Source: Microbacterium sp. Au-Mic1 (GTDB lineage: Bacteria; Actinomycetota; Actinomycetes; Actinomycetales; Microbacteriaceae). Taken from it: 64,000 nucleotides of DNA. Below the pieces are notes generated by a model. It searched no databases, was not told the origin of the DNA, and was given only the letters and a program-made list of their open reading frames with translations. Position numbers and translations under genes: made by a program. The stretch spans positions 1-64,000 of the forward strand of contig NZ_JAJTTF010000012.1 of the NCBI RefSeq assembly GCF_021341785.1, in the 5' to 3' direction. Of this stretch, positions 1 through 8,672 are shown one piece after another (position 1 is the first letter of the stretch; each line of letters opens with the position of its first letter).

Positions 1-95
1 ACACCGCGCCCTGCCGGCGTGACGCGCACGCTACGCTGAGTCAGCGGCGCGCCGGGGTCCGCGCGCCGATGGGCTGCGTAGGGGATCGGACCGTG

Positions 96-2426
96 ATGAG
101 GATCGTGCAGATCGCACCGAGCGTCGCACCCGGCGCCGGCATCTCGGGTGTCGCGTGGGAGCTCGAGCGAGCGTTCCGCGCCGCCGGGCACACCGTGGAA
201 TCCCTCACCGCGCCGCAGCTCGTGCGCGTGCCCCCACGCACCCAACGGGCCGCCTGGCAGCGCCGGCTGTCGATGATCGGCACGCAGTTCCGCCTCGTCG
301 TTCGGGGCAGCGCCCGCGCCCGGCGCTACCTCGCCGAGCGGCCGGACGCGGTCGCCCTGTGCCACGGCATGGTGCTCGCGGGCGACGTCTTCGTGAATCA
401 CGTGATCACGATCGCGGCGGTGCGCGCCCGCGGACGGGCGCTGTGGCGGGTGCTGCGCAATCCGATGGTGCCGTTCGCCTACGTCGTGGACCGGATCCGC
501 TATCGCGGCCGCACGCATCGCGCGATCGTCGCGCTCACCTCGGCCGAGGTCGCCGAGCTGGAGCGCTGCTACGGAGTGGCGACCCCTCCGGTGCAGGTGA
601 TCCCCAACGGCGTGGACCTCGAGCGGTTCCGGCCTCCCACCGTCGCCGAACGCACAGCGGCCCGTGCCGCGCTCGGGCTGGACGACGAGCACCGGATCGC
701 CCTCTTCGTCGGGCACGAGCTGCGCTGGAAGGGAGTGCCGCTCGCGATCGACGCCCTCGTGCACGCGCCGACCGTGATGCTGCTGGTGGTCGGCGGGGAC
801 TCCGAGACCGTTCCGCTGATGCTGCGCCGCGCCGAGCGGGCGGGGGTCGCCGACCGCGTGCACTTCGCCGGGGTGAAGACCGACCTGTCCGCGGTGTTCG
901 CCGCAGCGGACATGTTCGTCTTCCCGACGCTCTACGAGCCCTACGGCATGGTGATCTCCGAGGCGCTGGCCTCGGGCCTGCCCGTGATCGCGACACGGCA
1001 GGGGTGCGCCGTCGACCTCGTCGAGGACGGCGTGAACGGCTACCTGGTGGATCCGGATCCGAAGGGCATCGCCGCCCGGCTCGAGCAGGTCGCGGCCACC
1101 GACGTCGCGGACTGGCGGGAGGCATGCCGGCGCAGCGTGGAGCACCTCGGCTGGGACAGGATCGCGCACCGCTACCTCGCCCTGTTGGCATCCGTGCGCC
1201 CGGACGCGGCGGATCCGACGCCTCCCTCGCCCGCGAAACCGAAGTTGCGTCGCGAAACCCACGATGAAAACGTCGGTCTCGCGACGGAGGTTCGGTCTCG
1301 CGGTCAGCACACTCCCGAGCCGGACCCCGAGCCCGCCGACGGCCGTGACGCCCGGCCCCTCGACATCGTGCACGCGGTCAGCTCGGACGGGTTCGCCGGG
1401 GTGGAGCGCTTCATCGTGCGCCTCGCCGCCGCCCAGCAGGCCGCCGGCGCACGGGTGCGCGTGATCGGCGGCGACCCGGCGCGCATGTCGGCGGCGCTCG
1501 CCGGCTCCGGCGTCGGGTTCGTCCCCGCGCGCGGCAATCTCGGGGTGCGCCGCGCGCTGCGAGCGGTGCGAGGCGACGCCGATGTGGTCAACGTGCACAT
1601 GACGGCCGCCGAGGCCGCCGCCGCGCTCGCCTTCGGGCGCGGCCGCAGGCCCGCCGTCGTGGCGACCCGGCACTTCGCGCAGCCGCGGCGCCGCCATGCC
1701 ACGGTGCACATGAACACGGTCGCCGCCCGTGTGGTCGATGCGGAGATCGCGATCAGCCGCGCGGTGGCGGCAGAGATCGGCGTGACCTCGACGGTCGTGC
1801 ACTCGGGTCTGCCTCCATCGGAGCCGACCGCATCGCGTCCACGGGAGCGCATCGTGCTCGTCGCGCAGCGCCTCGAGGCGGAGAAGGCCACGGACGTGGC
1901 GATCGACGCCTTCGCCGCATCCGGCCTCGCCGCCGACGGCTGGCGGCTGTGGATCGCCGGCGAAGGTGCACGACGCGAGGAGCTCGAAGCCCAGGTCGCC
2001 CGGCTCAGTCTCGGCGGCAGCACCCGGTTCCTCGGGTACCGGTCCGATATCGCCGCGCTGCTGGCGCAGGCGGGGCTCCTCCTCGCCCCCTGTCCGCGCG
2101 AGGGTCTGGGGCTGACCGTCCTGGAGGCGATGCAGGCGGGCCTCCCCGCCGTCGCCGCCGGAGCGGGAGGGCACCTCGATCTGCTCGACGGGCTGGAGCC
2201 CGATGCTCTCTTCCCGCCCGGCGACGCGGAGGTCGCGGGAACGCGCCTGCGTCTGCTCGCCGCGGATCCGGAGGCACGGGCCCGGCTCGCGACCGCCGCG
2301 CAGCAGCGCCAGCGTGCCGGGTTCTCGCTCGAGGCCCAGGCCGCAGGGACGGATGCCGTGTACCGCGAGGCGATCGCCCGCCACGCCGCGCCGCGCGGCG
2401 CACGCGAAGGCGAGGCGCGGCGATGA
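96..2426 (+). CDS. Double GT4 glycosyltransferase (two GT-B modules in one chain)
   Basis: A 776-residue protein with two complete GT4-type glycosyltransferases in tandem. Module 1 (about residues 1-370) opens with MRIVQIAPSVAPG and has an E-x7-E donor-site motif at E281/E289. Module 2 (about 420-776) has its own E-x7-E at E669/E677 in PREGLGLTVLEAM. Typical GT4 enzymes are 350-420 residues, so this is a fusion that probably adds two sugars of one repeat unit in the cytoplasm. ATG 96 is chosen over ATG 69 because GGGGATCGGA lies just upstream and MRIVQ is the usual GT4 start. The arginine- and proline-rich linker (about 379-420) is encoded by a palindromic DNA repeat also found at 14279-14354. 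It overlaps the next gene by ATGA. Donor and acceptor cannot be read from sequence. Confidence 0.85.
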   Translation: MRIVQIAPSVAPGAGISGVAWELERAFRAAGHTVESLTAPQLVRVPPRTQRAAWQRRLSMIGTQFRLVVRGSARARRYLAERPDAVALCHGMVLAGDVFVNHVITIAAVRARGRALWRVLRNPMVPFAYVVDRIRYRGRTHRAIVALTSAEVAELERCYGVATPPVQVIPNGVDLERFRPPTVAERTAARAALGLDDEHRIALFVGHELRWKGVPLAIDALVHAPTVMLLVVGGDSETVPLMLRRAERAGVADRVHFAGVKTDLSAVFAAADMFVFPTLYEPYGMVISEALASGLPVIATRQGCAVDLVEDGVNGYLVDPDPKGIAARLEQVAATDVADWREACRRSVEHLGWDRIAHRYLALLASVRPDAADPTPPSPAKPKLRRETHDENVGLATEVRSRGQHTPEPDPEPADGRDARPLDIVHAVSSDGFAGVERFIVRLAAAQQAAGARVRVIGGDPARMSAALAGSGVGFVPARGNLGVRRALRAVRGDADVVNVHMTAAEAAAALAFGRGRRPAVVATRHFAQPRRRHATVHMNTVAARVVDAEIAISRAVAAEIGVTSTVVHSGLPPSEPTASRPRERIVLVAQRLEAEKATDVAIDAFAASGLAADGWRLWIAGEGARREELEAQVARLSLGGSTRFLGYRSDIAALLAQAGLLLAPCPREGLGLTVLEAMQAGLPAVAAGAGGHLDLLDGLEPDALFPPGDAEVAGTRLRLLAADPEARARLATAAQQRQRAGFSLEAQAAGTDAVYREAIARHAAPRGAREGEARR
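1231..1306. repeat. Palindromic repeat, family A, copy 1 (inside coding linker)
   Basis: This 76-bp stretch matches 14279-14354 at 62 of 76 positions by hand alignment. It contains CGTCGCGAAACC and the inverted GTCTCGCGACG, so it can fold back on itself. Here it is translated in frame as the linker between two glycosyltransferase modules; the other copy is intergenic. Confidence 0.7.
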
Positions 2427-3682
2427 GCGACCTGGTCGTGCTCTCGCTCGAGCGCTGGGACGAGGTGTGGCGACGCAATCAGCACCTGGTCTCGGGCCTG
2501 CTGCGGGAGGATCCTGCCCTCCGCGTGCTGTTCGTCGAGCCTCCGGACGACCCCCTGCACGCCCTCCGGCGGCGCGCCCGGCCGGAGTTCGGCCATGGCG
2601 TGCGCGCGGTGGCCGAGCGGCTGCACACGATCCGTCCCGTGAAATGGCTGCCGCGTCGGATGGACCCGGGGGCGGACGAGCGGATCGAACACACCATCAC
2701 CCGCGCCGCGGCGCGGCTGGGCATGACGGATCCGCTGCTGTGGGTCAACGACCCGCGCATGGCCGGGCTCGCCCGGCGCACCGGCTGGAGGGCGCTCTAC
2801 GACCTCACCGACGACTGGCTGGCCGCCGACCGGCCCGCGGCGGAGATGCACCGCGTCGCGGAGGGCGAGGCGTGGCTGCTCGGGCATGCGGCCGCCGTGG
2901 TGGCCTGCTCGCCCGAACTGGCGCGGCGCAAGAGTCCGCAGCGCCCGGACATCGCGGTGGTGCGCAACGGCGTCGACGTCGACGCCTACCGCACTCCGCA
3001 GCCGCGTCCGGCAGACCTGCCCCCCGGTCCGGTCGCGCTCTACCTCGGCACCCTGCACCGAGACCGCCTCGACGTGGCGCTGTGCGTGCGGACCGCGGCG
3101 GAATTGGGCGCGGGCAACCGGACCGGCGGCGCCGGCGACCCGGGGAGCGCCTGGGGCGGCCCAAGGAGCATCGGCACCGCGGGGAGCACCGGCACCACGG
3201 GCGGGAGCACCGCGAACGCCGGCACCAGCGGGACGGTCGTGCTGGTGGGGCCGAATGCGCTCGACGAGGCCGACACCGCCCGGCTGCGCGACGCGGGCGC
3301 GATCGTGCTCGGTGCGCGCCGACGCGAGGCGGTCATCGGCTATCTGCAGCACGCGGATGCGCTGCTCGTGCCGCACGTCGTGACCGACTTCACCGAGAGT
3401 CTGGATCCGCTCAAGCTCTACGAGTACCGGGCCGTGGGGCGCCCGGTCGTGTCGACGCCGGTGGCGGGCTTCCGCGACGCCGACGACCCGCTGATCCGGA
3501 TCGCGACGACCGAGGACTTCCCCGACGCCGTGCGGAAGGCGCTGGCCGAGGCCATCGACCCGTCGCCGACCGTCCCGGCACCGCGGACGACGGGGGCGGA
3601 TCCGGATCCGGCGCTCTCCGCCGACTGGTCCCTGCGCGTCGCCGAGATGCAGGCCGTGCTCGCCGCGGCGGCGGGATCATGA
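2423..3682 (+). CDS. GT4-like glycosyltransferase with a low-complexity insert
   Basis: A 419-residue glycosyltransferase of the GT-B fold starting MSDLVVLSLERWDEVWRRNQ. The donor-side half carries LDPLKLYEYRAVGRPVVST, the usual nucleotide-sugar binding stretch. Residues about 231-271 (3115-3235) are an insert rich in Gly, Ser, Thr and Ala between the two Rossmann-like halves, absent from standard family members. Start and stop overlap both neighbours by ATGA, so three plus-strand genes from 96 to 4941 form one translationally coupled operon. Presumably cytoplasmic and part of surface-glycan assembly; the linkage formed is unknown. Confidence 0.75.
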   Translation: MSDLVVLSLERWDEVWRRNQHLVSGLLREDPALRVLFVEPPDDPLHALRRRARPEFGHGVRAVAERLHTIRPVKWLPRRMDPGADERIEHTITRAAARLGMTDPLLWVNDPRMAGLARRTGWRALYDLTDDWLAADRPAAEMHRVAEGEAWLLGHAAAVVACSPELARRKSPQRPDIAVVRNGVDVDAYRTPQPRPADLPPGPVALYLGTLHRDRLDVALCVRTAAELGAGNRTGGAGDPGSAWGGPRSIGTAGSTGTTGGSTANAGTSGTVVLVGPNALDEADTARLRDAGAIVLGARRREAVIGYLQHADALLVPHVVTDFTESLDPLKLYEYRAVGRPVVSTPVAGFRDADDPLIRIATTEDFPDAVRKALAEAIDPSPTVPAPRTTGADPDPALSADWSLRVAEMQAVLAAAAGS

Positions 3683-4941
3683 GCGCCTCGGGCCCGGTCC
3701 CCGCCGCACGGGACGTGGCGCGCACGCGGTCGCCGAGGCTCCGGCACGGCAGCGATGCGCAGAGCGGCGTCCTCACCGTCGCCCTCTGCGTGGCGACCGC
3801 GGCCCTCGGCACGATCGCCGCGTTCGCCGTGCCCGCGGGCCTGCCCTACGACGAGACCGCCCACTGGGCGAACGCCGTCTGGGTCGCCGCGCACGGCACC
3901 CTGCCCGTGCTCGGCGATCCCGGCGTGACCTACGAAGGTCAGCAGGCGCCGGTGTTCTACCTCGCCGCCGCCGGGATCATCCGCCTGCTCGGAACCGGCG
4001 AGGCCGGCTTCCTCGGCGTGCGACTGTTCGGCGTGCTGGGCGCCGTGCTTCTGACCTGGCTGGTCGCTCGGATCCTGCTCCGCACGATTCCCGGGCAGGC
4101 CGCAGCCGTCGTGAGCGGGACGGCGTTCGTGGCTCTGAATCCGATGCTGATCGTGATGTCGGCCTCGGTGCAGAACGACACCTGGTCGCTCGTGGCCGGG
4201 TTCGCGGCCGTCCTCGTCGCGCTCGGCGGTCCCGGCGCGAGACCGTGGGGGCGCGGACTGGTGCTCGGCGCGCTCGGCGCCGTCGCGATCATGGTGAAGA
4301 TCACCGTCGCCCCTCTGGTGGGCGGACTGCTCATCGTGCTGCTCGCGCGCCGCCGCTGGCGCGAGTCGCTGGCAGCGGCGATCGTCATCGCGGCGGGCTG
4401 CACCTGGTGGGTGCTGCGCAATCTCGCGCTCTACGGCGATCTCACCGGGCAGGCGGGCGTGGACGCCGCAGGCTACCACTTCCAGTCGGGTGGGACCACC
4501 CCGTTCGCACTCGCCCGCGAGGCGCTCACCTACCTGACGCTGCCGGACGAGTACCTCCGCAACGTGTTCGCCGCCCCCGGCTGGGTCGATGTGCTCGCGG
4601 TGCTGGTGGGAGCCGTGCTCGTCGTCGGTGCCGTCGCGCTGCTCACGGTCGCCCGCGAGCGCGCCCGGGGGGTTCCGCTCGCGGTGCTCCTCGTCACCGG
4701 CGTCGCGAGCGTCGCCGCCTGGCTCCTGCAGGTCGGGCTCGGCTGGCACGTCGCGTTCCGCACCGCGTACGGCGCGCTGCCCCTGGCTGCTCTGGCGTTC
4801 GGGTCCGCGACGCTGTGGATCCGCCGCCGTCGCGGGGACTGGATCCTGTGCGCGCTGCTCGTGCTGGTGCTGCTGGTGCTGTGCGGCTGGACCGGCGTCC
4901 AGATCGCCGCGGTCGGCGACCGCGTGATGCTCCAGCTCTGA
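3679..4941 (+). CDS. Multi-pass membrane protein, GT-C / DUF2142-like glycosyltransferase
   Basis: A 420-residue protein with about ten hydrophobic segments. The first outer loop contains LPYDETAHWANAVWVAAHG, with the acidic DE pair seen in GT-C enzymes that use polyprenyl-phosphate sugars, followed by an aromatic YEGQQAPVFYLAAA segment typical of DUF2142/PMT-like proteins. It would transfer a sugar or glycan on the outer face of the membrane. It is the last gene of the three-gene operon, overlapping its predecessor by ATGA. The family (ArnT-like versus DUF2142) is not certain. No clear terminator lies before the convergent gene ending at 4975. Confidence 0.65.
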   Translation: MSASGPVPAARDVARTRSPRLRHGSDAQSGVLTVALCVATAALGTIAAFAVPAGLPYDETAHWANAVWVAAHGTLPVLGDPGVTYEGQQAPVFYLAAAGIIRLLGTGEAGFLGVRLFGVLGAVLLTWLVARILLRTIPGQAAAVVSGTAFVALNPMLIVMSASVQNDTWSLVAGFAAVLVALGGPGARPWGRGLVLGALGAVAIMVKITVAPLVGGLLIVLLARRRWRESLAAAIVIAAGCTWWVLRNLALYGDLTGQAGVDAAGYHFQSGGTTPFALAREALTYLTLPDEYLRNVFAAPGWVDVLAVLVGAVLVVGAVALLTVARERARGVPLAVLLVTGVASVAAWLLQVGLGWHVAFRTAYGALPLAALAFGSATLWIRRRRGDWILCALLVLVLLVLCGWTGVQIAAVGDRVMLQL

Positions 4942-4974
4942 CCCGCGCGCAACCCCGGTCGACGTCAGCCGCCC

Positions 4975-6045
4975 TCAACTCGCGGTCGCGGCGTCCGGCT
5001 GCGGGTCCGTCGGCGGCCGCTCCCCGTGCAAGGCCTCGTACACGTCGCCGATGAAGGCCTCGACGGCAAGGTCGCCGGTGACCGGGCCGCCCGCGAGCAG
5101 GCCGTCGGCGCCGAGCAGCACGGCGGACGGTGTGGCCCATTCCTCGATCGATCCGGCGACGTAGTCACCGCGGTCGTGCAGCGATTGCGGCTCCTCGCGT
5201 TCGGCCCAGCGGCTCGACGTCGGCTCCACCAGCAGCAGCCGCACGTCGACCTCGGGCAGCAACGCGCGGTAGTGCGCCCGCCGCTCCCGGATCGTCTCGC
5301 ACGGTTCGCACATCGACGACAGCGCGAGCAGCAGCATCGGCTTCCTCGCGGCGAGCTCACGCAGATTCACCTCGGTGCCGTCCGCGAGCGTCACCGGCAC
5401 CGACGGCGTGCGGCGACGCGCGTACTCGAGCTCATCACCGCGCGGGGATCCGCCCGGAGCGTCGGAGGGGCCACCGTCCGCGCCCGCCGCGGATCCGGGA
5501 ACCACCGGCACCCCGGGTGTCGTCGCCGACGGGCGCGCGGGCGCCCGCCACAGCACGAGCGCGGTGGTGACGACGGCGATCAGCGCCGCCAGCAGCCACG
5601 GCAGGTGCGCGATCCCCGCCGCGAGCGCGCCACCCAGGAGCGGGGTGCCGGCCGCGCCGAGCGCGGCGCCGACTGCGAGGGCCGTCAGCCAGATGTTCCG
5701 CACCACCGTCGCACCGGTGACCGGCGCGGGTACCCCGAAGCAGGTGCACGATGCTCCCCCGCGGGCCGCGGCCCGTGCGACCAGCACCATGTAGGCGAGC
5801 ATCAGGGCCGCGGCGACGGTGCCCGCGAGAGCGCCGAGCCAGCCACCGAGTGCCGCCACGGCGATGCCGAGAGCGCCCTCGGCCCACGGGTGCAGCCGCA
5901 GCAGCGCCGCACGCCGCAGCGGCCGGGGCACGCCGAGCGCCTCCCACTCCCGCGGGTCGCCGGGCGAGCGCAGCTTCGCCCCGGCGCTCACGAGCAGCAC
6001 TCCCGCGAGCAGCAGCGGCAGTGTCACGGCGAACGGAACGGGCAT
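4975..6045 (-). CDS. MauE/DoxX-like membrane protein fused to a thioredoxin-like domain
   Basis: A 356-residue protein. Residues 1-165 contain four hydrophobic helices of the MauE type with a CxC pair (C100, C102) in ASCTCFG. A linker of about 45 residues rich in Pro, Gly and Ala leads to a thioredoxin-like domain (about 205-345) with the redox motif C246-E-P-C249 in SSMCEPCETI. Known MauE proteins support disulfide handling for secreted enzymes, so this is likely a membrane thiol-disulfide relay. The neighbour transcribed before it encodes a Tat-exported protein with several cysteines, a possible client. No Shine-Dalgarno sequence is evident; a TAGCAT box six bases before the ATG suggests a leaderless mRNA. 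Confidence 0.75.
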   Translation of the reverse strand: MPVPFAVTLPLLLAGVLLVSAGAKLRSPGDPREWEALGVPRPLRRAALLRLHPWAEGALGIAVAALGGWLGALAGTVAAALMLAYMVLVARAAARGGASCTCFGVPAPVTGATVVRNIWLTALAVGAALGAAGTPLLGGALAAGIAHLPWLLAALIAVVTTALVLWRAPARPSATTPGVPVVPGSAAGADGGPSDAPGGSPRGDELEYARRRTPSVPVTLADGTEVNLRELAARKPMLLLALSSMCEPCETIRERRAHYRALLPEVDVRLLLVEPTSSRWAEREEPQSLHDRGDYVAGSIEEWATPSAVLLGADGLLAGGPVTGDLAVEAFIGDVYEALHGERPPTDPQPDAATAS

Positions 6046-6051
6046 GGTGCG

Positions 6052-6057
6052 ATGCTA
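6052..6057 (-). promoter_or_regulatory. Candidate leaderless -10 box (TAGCAT)
   Basis: On the minus strand TAGCAT ends six bases before the ATG at 6045, with no ribosome binding site between. The same arrangement occurs before the genes starting at 37530, 44349 and 12916. Confidence 0.45.
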
Positions 6058-6086
6058 TCCAGCGGGCGGCGGATCCGGGATGCGAA

Positions 6087-6112
6087 GAAGGCCCCGCCGA
6101 AGCAGGGCCTTC
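6087..6112 (-). terminator. Rho-independent-type terminator hairpin
   Basis: On the minus strand the RNA reads AAGGCCCTGC, UUCG, GCGGGGCCUU: a ten-pair stem with one U-G pair closed by a stable UUCG tetraloop, followed by a short pyrimidine-rich run. It lies about 20 bases past the stop of the Tat-secreted protein gene, separating it from the MauE-like gene. Confidence 0.8.
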
Positions 6113-6130
6113 ATACGAGTGCACCGGACA

Positions 6131-6688
6131 TCACTGTGCCGCGATGTAGCCCTTCTCGGTCGAGTTGAAGGTCGAGCACGACGCGCCCTGGATCGGCGGG
6201 GCCGACGGGATGGTCGCGTTCGCCACCATGGGCGCGCCGCCGTTGACGGTGTACGTGATGCTCAGCGCGCCGTTCGAGCTGTTCGGCGCGTTCACCGTCA
6301 GCAACGCAGCGGTGTAGGTCGTGTGCGCCGGAACCGTGAACGGGTTGGCCTGGCTGGAACCGTCGTTGAGGTTCACCACCCGGACCCCGCCCAGGCTGCT
6401 GCCGTCCAGCGTCGCGGAGGTCACGTTGATCGTGATCTGCGCGCCCGTCGGGTTGGCGATCGTGAGCTTGAACGCGTAGCCCTTGTAGAGGGAGTTGGAG
6501 TTACCCGGGAGCTTGCAGCCCGTGCCGGCCAGCGTGATCGGACACGGATTCTCGGGGTTGAAATCGTTGCAGGCGCTCGCGGCCGCGAACGGCACGGTCG
6601 CGGCGACAGCTACGGCGGGCATGGCCCACGCCATTGCTTTGGTCACAGTGCGGCGGCTGATGCCTACCGACGGTTCGTTCTCAGACAT
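6131..6688 (-). CDS. Tat-exported small secreted protein, function unknown
   Basis: A 185-residue protein with a twin-arginine signal: SRRTVTK at residues 11-17, then a hydrophobic core (AMPAVAVAATVPFAAA) and a likely cleavage around residues 37-39. C40 directly follows ASA, so a lipid-modified form is possible but weakly supported. The mature part (about 145 residues) is rich in Asn, Thr, Ser and Gly with few charges and looks like a beta-sandwich; it has at least four cysteines. I do not recognise the family. The ATG at 6688 has GGGGA eight bases upstream. The gene is divergent from the ABC exporter across a region with a perfect inverted repeat, and ends at a strong hairpin. Confidence 0.7.
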   Translation of the reverse strand: MSENEPSVGISRRTVTKAMAWAMPAVAVAATVPFAAASACNDFNPENPCPITLAGTGCKLPGNSNSLYKGYAFKLTIANPTGAQITINVTSATLDGSSLGGVRVVNLNDGSSQANPFTVPAHTTYTAALLTVNAPNSSNGALSITYTVNGGAPMVANATIPSAPPIQGASCSTFNSTEKGYIAAQ

Positions 6689-6713
6689 ATGCAGTTCCCC
6701 AGTCGAATGCAAT

Positions 6714-6745
6714 GCGTTATGCGACCCCAGATGACGGCATAACGC
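6714..6745. promoter_or_regulatory. Inverted repeat, candidate operator between divergent genes
   Basis: GCGTTATGC (6714-6722) is repeated perfectly in inverted orientation as GCATAACGC (6737-6745), 23 bases centre to centre. It sits 26 bases upstream of the Tat-protein start and about 77 bases upstream of the ABC exporter start, in an AT-richer pocket. The geometry fits a dimeric regulator binding two successive major grooves. Confidence 0.5.
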
Positions 6746-6821
6746 GGACAAGAGCGATGTTAGCGTATGAGCCAATATTCCGATACGGGGTTCGCAATGA
6801 TTTCGCGGGAGGACACGCGCG

Positions 6822-8645
6822 ATGGCACGGGATTCAGCCCGCAGGACGACGCCGCGGGCGCTGCTGCCGCAGCTCGGCACCCTGCTCCGTGTCACGGGCG
6901 CCCGTCCGCGCCAGTGGATCCTGACCACCGTGGCCGCCTCGGTCGTTCTGGCCCTGCTCGACATGGCGGGCGTCGCCGCGATGCTGCCGCTCATGAATCT
7001 CATCACCACGGGATCCCCTCAGGGCCCCGTGCTCGAGTGGGTCGCTGCGACAGCCGGAAGCTCGCAGCTGTCCGTGCTGATCCCGCTCGTCGGCGGCTTC
7101 ATTGCGCTCGTCTTCCTGATCAAGACCGCCGGATCGCTGCTGTTCCGGTGGTGGCTGCTGGGCCGCACGACGCGGATCACCGCCCTCGCCGCGACGGAGC
7201 TGATGAACCGGTACGTGCAGGCGCCCTACGCCGCGCATCGGGCGCGCACGCTGAGCGTCGTCTACCGCAACATCAACGATGCGACCAATCAGGCGGCGAG
7301 CGTGCTGATGGCCGTGGTCACGATGTGCTCGGACGTGCTCGTCCTGGTCGCGATCATGGCGGTGCTCGCGCTCGCGGCACCCGGTGCCACGGTGTTCACC
7401 ATCGTGCTGTTCGGCGGCATCGTGGGCGGCGTGCAGTTCGCCCTGCGCCGGCGCCAGCTGCGGATCGGCGAGACGATCGCCCAATCCGGCCTCGAGGCCT
7501 GGCAGGCGCTCATGCCAGGGCTGGAGGGCTTCCGCGAGACCCGGCTGAGCTCCCGCGGCTCGGCGTTCGTCAACGACTTCCGCGAGTCGCGGTTGCGCAG
7601 CGCCCGGGCCGGTCGTGAGCTGAGCTTCATGAGCGACGTGCCGCGCCACATCCTCGAGATCGCGTTCATCATCGCGATCGTGGGCATCTCGATCCTCATG
7701 TTCGCCGTCGGATCCGCCGCACAGGTGATCCCGGTGCTGGGACTGTTCGCGACCGCGGCGCTGCGCGCGCTGCCCACCCTCACCCGGGTCTCCGCGAACC
7801 TCGCGACGACGCGGGTCGGCGGCGTGGGCCTGAACATCATGGTCGACGCGCTGGCCGAGCTGGATCCGGCCGACCTGTACGACGAGAAGCCGCGCAGCGA
7901 CGAGCCGTACCGCGGCGACATCGTGCTCGACGACGTCACCTTCCGGTATCCCGACTCGGACGTGACGGTGCTGGACGGGCTCTCGCTCACCATCGGCGAG
8001 AACCGCACGGTGGCGTTCACCGGGGGCAGCGGCGCCGGCAAGACCACCGTGGTCGATCTGATCCTCGGCCTGTTCTCCCCCACGTCCGGCGTCGTCCGCT
8101 GCGGCGGGCGGAGCATCTCGGATGATCCGGCGACGTGGTACTCGGAGATCGGCGTCGTGCCCCAGGACGTGTACCTGCTCAGCGGCACGATCGCGCGCAA
8201 TGTCGCCTTCGGAGTCGACCCCGCCGACATCGACCGGGATCGCGTGCACACCGCTCTCGCGCAAGCGCAGCTCAGCGACCTCGTCACGGATCTGCCCGAC
8301 GGCATCGACACGATCGTCGGGGAGCGTGGCACCCGTCTCTCCGGGGGTCAGCGTCAGCGCGTCGGCCTCGCGCGCGCCCTGTACCTGCGCCCTCGGGTAC
8401 TCGTGCTCGACGAGGCGACCAGCGCGCTCGACAACGCCACCGAGCACGAGATAGCGCAGACGCTGCAGTCCCTGCAGGGCACGATGACCATCATCATCGT
8501 CGCGCACCGGCTCTCGACCGTCCGGGCCGTCGATCACCTGGTGCATCTGCGCGACGGCGGCATCGCCGCACAGGGCACCTTCGACCAGGTGCGGGAACAG
8601 GATCCGGAGTTCGCGCGCCTGGTCCAGCTCGGCCGGCTGGAGTGA
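6822..8645 (+). CDS. ABC exporter, putative lipid-linked glycan flippase (MsbA/PglK type)
   Basis: A 607-residue half-transporter: an N-terminal membrane domain of about six helices (residues 25-330) and a C-terminal ATPase. Visible ATPase motifs are Walker A GGSGAGKTT (from residue 401), signature LSGGQRQRVGLARA (about 506), Walker B VLVLDEATSALD (about 525) and the H-loop VAHRLSTV. It would act as a homodimer. In a glycan locus this family often flips undecaprenyl-linked oligosaccharides (PglK, WlaB); lipid or peptide export is the alternative. AGGA lies about ten bases before the ATG. It is transcribed alone, divergent from the Tat-protein gene, so a role in exporting something else cannot be excluded. 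Confidence 0.8.
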   Translation: MARDSARRTTPRALLPQLGTLLRVTGARPRQWILTTVAASVVLALLDMAGVAAMLPLMNLITTGSPQGPVLEWVAATAGSSQLSVLIPLVGGFIALVFLIKTAGSLLFRWWLLGRTTRITALAATELMNRYVQAPYAAHRARTLSVVYRNINDATNQAASVLMAVVTMCSDVLVLVAIMAVLALAAPGATVFTIVLFGGIVGGVQFALRRRQLRIGETIAQSGLEAWQALMPGLEGFRETRLSSRGSAFVNDFRESRLRSARAGRELSFMSDVPRHILEIAFIIAIVGISILMFAVGSAAQVIPVLGLFATAALRALPTLTRVSANLATTRVGGVGLNIMVDALAELDPADLYDEKPRSDEPYRGDIVLDDVTFRYPDSDVTVLDGLSLTIGENRTVAFTGGSGAGKTTVVDLILGLFSPTSGVVRCGGRSISDDPATWYSEIGVVPQDVYLLSGTIARNVAFGVDPADIDRDRVHTALAQAQLSDLVTDLPDGIDTIVGERGTRLSGGQRQRVGLARALYLRPRVLVLDEATSALDNATEHEIAQTLQSLQGTMTIIIVAHRLSTVRAVDHLVHLRDGGIAAQGTFDQVREQDPEFARLVQLGRLE

Positions 8646-8672
8646 TCCGAGCCCGAGCCTGAGCGCCTCCGC

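Noticed and set aside
1..39. Possible 3' end of an upstream plus-strand gene (open frame from base 1 to a TGA at 37-39)
   Set aside because: Only twelve codons are visible, with no recognisable motif, so it cannot be told from chance.
1264..1464. Separate start for the second glycosyltransferase module in another frame
   Set aside because: The frame of the module-2 motifs is continuous with module 1 and has no stop or ribosome binding site in the linker, so a single fused protein is the simpler reading.
1949..4941. Long alternative open frames overlapping the first operon
   Set aside because: High GC creates long shadow frames; their products are Arg/Pro/Ala-rich without motifs, while the chosen frames show family motifs and ATGA overlaps.
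6131..6688. Tat-exported protein as a lipoprotein
   Set aside because: ASAC precedes the mature part but lacks the usual Leu/Val at -3, so lipid modification was not called.
6834..8546. 570-codon open frame on the minus strand under the ABC exporter
   Set aside because: Its composition (His, Asp, Arg, Gln-rich) is that of an antisense shadow; the plus-strand gene has all ABC motifs.
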